Positions 60,266 through 64,000 of a stretch of DNA of 64,000 nt are shown here, one piece after another (position 1 is the first letter of the stretch; the number at the start of each line of letters is the position of its first letter). A program made the position numbers and the translations under genes. The stretch covers positions 434,001-498,000 of the forward strand of contig NC_089436.1 in assembly GCF_026210795.1 (NCBI RefSeq), in the 5' to 3' direction. This DNA comes from Rhizophagus irregularis (taxonomy: Eukaryota > Glomeromycota > Glomeromycetes > Glomerales > Glomeraceae). The notes below the pieces were generated by a model. That model worked only from the letters and a program-made list of their open reading frames with translations. It was not told where the DNA came from and did no database searches.

Positions 60266-60656
60266 CAGTCGCCACTGGTTATAACGAACCTGTTTGTACC
60301 GAAATCTCGCCGGAATTTCCAAAACCCGATTTTTTATAAATAATTTCACTGGATATAACGAACTTTTATAATAAAGCACTATATAACGCGTCCGAACCAG
60401 CCCTATATATTAGCCATATATCTTCTATAACGAACAGTCATGTGACTATATACTAATCCAGGCCAAATTTATAGTGCCGGCCGGGATTATCAGTAATTTT
60501 TTCGAAAAAAAAATTTAAAATTATAATTCTGGCCAGAACTACAAATTTGGCCTAAATTGTCCAGAAGTTCGGTATATTATATAATGAATTCACTATATAC
60601 CGAACTAACCCTCCTGGAACGGAGGGTTCGTTAATCGTTACATCCAGTGGCAGCTG
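60266..60656. mobile_element. 391-bp MITE with TA duplication (pogo/Tc1-like)
   Basis: The ends are CAGTCGCCACTGGTTATAAC and inverted CAGCTGCCACTGGATGTAAC, each next to TA (60264-60265, 60657-60658). TATAACGAAC and GTTCGGTATA words recur inside. CAGTxxxCACTGG ends with TA duplications are typical of pogo/Tigger-type elements. Confidence 0.75.
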
Positions 60657-62082
60657 TAAATTTTATACCTTTAATTCTCCCAGACTTTGTCCAAAGCATG
60701 CGAAATAAGACTAACAGTTAACATGCAAAAATTTTATATAAAAAAAAATATATTAAATATTATGTCTAAAATAAACCTTTAAATGTTTGTTACAACGTCG
60801 ACTCAAAACTACTGTAAACCAAAAAAATAAGATATTCTTTATTTCACATTCGCCAAAAAACACAAGATATTCGCGAGGTTTTAGAAGTTTTCTCAAAAAT
60901 TTTTAAATAAAAAATCATTTTTTAAGTTAGTTTAGTATTGTGGCTTTTTTAATCATAAGAATTTTATCCCTTTTATGTTAAATATTACGAAAGTTTATAT
61001 TGTACAGAAAATTGGTATTAGGGAGCATTTTTTCTTGGGCATTTACTATATTGTAGATCAATATTCTACCCTTAGGGCGAATAAGCTGGATTGTGCATAA
61101 GAGGATTGGCTTGAAAATTTGAATTTGAAATAAACATTTGATCATATCGGTTTGTGTGCAAAAGTCACAAAATTAAATATGACCGGAATGGTGAAGCGAA
61201 CAGTAGTTCGGATGATTGCTAGATAAAGTTATGTTTCTTTTTTGAAGTATGACTGGATTTTGTGATGTTTTATTACATAAAATAACATGTAAATTAAATT
61301 ATAATTGCGTTAAAATGCTTAACGTGAAATTATGTAATATTATGGATGTGCGACTTATTCATTGAAAATACAATATATGTTTTTTCAAATTAATGTAAGC
61401 TCGTGCGCTGGATTTTTCAACCACATTTTATGAAATGATAAACGTTAATATGACGGTCTACTTATTTTATTTGTTGCAGCATTTAATAAAAAGAATTAGT
61501 GGTAAATAGATTGAAATTGAATTTATTAACTTACAAATATAGGTCAAATAGATTATAAATTCACGTATAAGTAAATTTTATTTTTTTTTATTTTAATAAT
61601 AGTTCGAATTTTTCGGTATGTTAATTTGTATAATAATATTGCTAGAGAAAATATATTTAAATATTTATGTTAAATATAGTATAGTCATAATGAAAAATTT
61701 GTTAAAATAATAAAATATGAATTAATAATTTTTGTATAATATTTTTTTTAATATTTTAGAATTATAAAAAGTCATAAATGGAAATAAATTTTATAAATAT
61801 TGATAAATAATAATAATACAAAGAAGGATTAATAAGAATAATAAGGAATAATTTAGTATCATCTTAACGTAAAAGATGATCACTCCTGTAAACAAAAAAT
61901 GTGAAACAGAAAGTACTTTTACAAATGCATAAAGGCTGAATGTACAGTACAAAGTAGATCATACTAAAAGTTCATAGTTACGCAAACACATTTCGGAGTT
62001 AAGAATCCATTATAATGCATAAAATAGTCATTTTCCACTGCAATTCATAATTTTCCTCTTTACATTAAAAATTTTTGGCTCT
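60657..62082. other. Intergenic DNA and kinase promoter
   Basis: AT-rich DNA without recognised features. The last hundred bases before 62083 are the likely promoter of the kinase gene. Confidence 0.4.
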
Positions 62083-63992
62083 ATGTCTGCTATTCGATAT
62101 GAATCAATTCTTGCTGCAATCCAAAAAGCAAATGAATTAACAGATTATTACGATAATTATAATGATTTAGATACACAACATGAATTTCAAAAACAAATAG
62201 TGCTTGCTGATACATCTCTTACAGAAAATGAAAAAACTGAAGCGATAAGAGAATTAAATAAGATTTATGATCGGAATAAAGTTCTTCATAATGAAGGAAT
62301 AAAAAGGATTTGTGAAAATTGTAACCAAAAATGTTTAGCTACATTATATTGTGAATATTGTGTTCGAAATTATCTAAAAGGGAATTTTCCAAATTGGACA
62401 TCTGGAAATGATGACGTTGATGATTTGATACAAAAATATCAGATGGAATCATTCAGACCTGATAATATAGTTGAATGGATTCCATATAATAATTTACAAA
62501 ATTTTGAATATTTAACAGAAGGTGGATTTTCTGAAATATATACAGCAACTTGGATTGATGGAAAATATGAAGAATGGGATTCTAAAGAAATAAAATTAAA
62601 AAGATTTGGAGATATTAAAATAATACTTAAAAAATTAGGAAATGTTGAAAGTGCAAACCGAAGGTGGTTTGAAGAGGTTTGTAATCAAAGCATTATGAAA
62701 CTTTTTTAACCTTAATTAATAAGCTTTACTGGTATTTTGGCAGGCTAAAACACATTTAACCATAAGCAATAAATGGCCACAATTTGTTCAATGTTTTGGT
62801 TTAACACAAGATCTATCAAATGGAAGTTTTATGCTTGTAATGTATAAAATGGATACGGATTTAAGAAAATATTTGCAACAAACGCACAATCAACTTACAT
62901 GGAAAGAGAAAATTAAGATAGCTTATGGTATAATTCTTGCACTTAGTATTATTCATAGTGAAAATGCAATTCATAGAGATTTACATTCTGGGAATATATT
63001 AAATTTGCAACTAAATCAGAAATGGTATATTAGCGATTTTGGATTTTGTGGTCCTGCTGATAAACCGCTAAATTGTATATTTGGAAACCTTCCGTATATA
63101 GCACCTGAAGTTATTACTGGAAAAGGGTATACTTTTGCATCTGATATTTATAGTTTTGCAATGCTTATGTGGGAAATTTCATCTGGACAACCACCGTTTA
63201 TGAATTATGAACATGATTATATTCTTGCAATAAAAATTATTGATGGTAAAAGACCAAAAATTGTATCAGGAACTCCATTAAGATATGCAAATTTAATGAA
63301 AAAATGTTGGGACGCTGATCCAGTAAGAAGACCTGATATTAATACACTTGTAGGCGAAATTTTTGATATGTATGAAAATAAACTAGACGAATTACCTCAA
63401 CCAAAAGCAAAGGATAAGATGAAAACGACAATACCTCAACCAAAAGCAAAGAATAAGATGAAAACGACAATACCTCAACCAAAAGCAAAGAATAAGATGG
63501 AAACGATAAGTAGCAAGTCGTTTACAAGTAAAATATATAACTTTGAAAATCTTCCTGAACCGAGAAATGCAACAGAAAGTAAGTCATGACTGGCAATTAA
63601 TCCTTTACTAACAACAAAAAATTTTTTTTTATTAATATCTTTCTGAACTTAATTACTTAAACAATATTAGAAGAACAAATAGGTAAAGTCAATGAAATTT
63701 TTGTTTACTTTAACATATATTTGATTATTATTATTGATTCTATAATAATAATGTTCCCTTTATTATTAGCACCATTTTATATTAGTAGATCTTATGACTT
63801 TAGTAGTTCTGATAATAGTGATAATAGTAAGTAATTATTAAATTACCATTAGATTTCATGTAATGAAATATAAAGAACAGACTTTAAAGCTTTATTATAT
63901 CAAATATCTGATTAATATTTCTTTTAGTTTCAAGTAAAAAATTATCGAAAGTATTTAAAAAATTACAGATAAATTCAAAGAATGGCAAGTAA
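62083..63992 (+). CDS. TKL-like protein kinase, intact
   Basis: Exons: 62083-62676, 62744-63578, a 12-base micro-exon 63671-63682, 63770-63826, 63928-63992; phases agree and give 520 residues. The N-terminus is helical (MSAIRYESILAAIQKANELT), then a Cys knuckle (CENCNQKC...CEYC) and WTSGNDDVDDLIQKYQM. The kinase begins EWIPYNN with glycine loop EGGFSEIY and lysine in IILKKL. Exon 2 has HRDLHSGNIL (Asp at 62978), SDFGFCG (63034), APEV (63101) and a CWDADPVRRPD end. Three copies of a 13-residue PQPKAKNKMKTTI unit follow, then an acidic/Ser tail ending SSKKLSKVFKKLQINSKNGK. It is a single-unit relative of the array kinase at 12304-17661. All catalytic motifs are present, so activity is likely; substrate unknown. 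The tail exons are less certain than exons 1-2. Confidence 0.85.
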
Positions 63993-64000
63993 AATATTTA

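Noticed and set aside
1-64000. tRNA and rRNA genes
   Set aside because: I looked for T-loop-like GTTCGA/GTTCAA contexts and rRNA words and found none with supporting stems; a dedicated scan was not possible.

Overview
The window is a very AT-rich, TE-laden piece of a eukaryotic, intron-containing nuclear genome. Three things point to an arbuscular mycorrhizal fungus of the Rhizophagus type (Glomeromycotina): TKL-like kinases with the CxxC / WTSGN / EWIPYNQF N-terminal layout, a BTB-BACK-TLDc relic, and short introns with GTATG-type donors. This assignment rests on remembered family features and was not tested by a search.

Layout. 0-11.3 kb is mostly decayed DNA: a BTB-BACK-TLDc pseudogene, a Tc1-like transposase relic, a minus-strand array of splice-site-flanked mini-exons, a Helitron-type 3' end and an 8-bp-TSD MITE. 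12.3-17.7 kb holds the most striking locus: a ten-exon kinase gene in which the zinc-knuckle plus kinase N-lobe has been duplicated into nine consecutive phase-0 exons, followed by a single C-lobe. 18.1-26.1 kb is a complete TTAA-flanked DNA transposon with 28-bp terminal inverted repeats and a broken transposase with D-D-E spacing. A 3.8-kb insertion splits that gene and carries a second, larger mini-exon array. 26.2-27.9 kb is a decayed LINE (RNase H-like and zinc-knuckle parts). 28.8-31.1 kb is a third mini-exon array, on the plus strand, interrupted by an element with CCTATAA ends.

The right half is sparser. It holds a four-exon SAM-dependent methyltransferase with a myristoylation-type N-terminus (36.8-37.9 kb), a Q/N-rich protein (44.1-44.9 kb), and a helical protein with a glycine-rich hydrophobic hairpin (47.2-48.6 kb). 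It also holds a crinkler-like N-terminal fragment (50.0 kb), a TPR-SET protein (54.5-56.8 kb) and an apparently intact kinase of the same family as the array gene (62.1-64.0 kb). Between them lie many MITEs; several families share CCCTATAA ends, and several carry a TCACGTGA motif.

The genes do not form a pathway. The themes are expanded kinase genes, mobile elements, and repeated evolution of tandem exon cassettes. All exon structures were read by eye from splice motifs and reading frame and have no transcript support.
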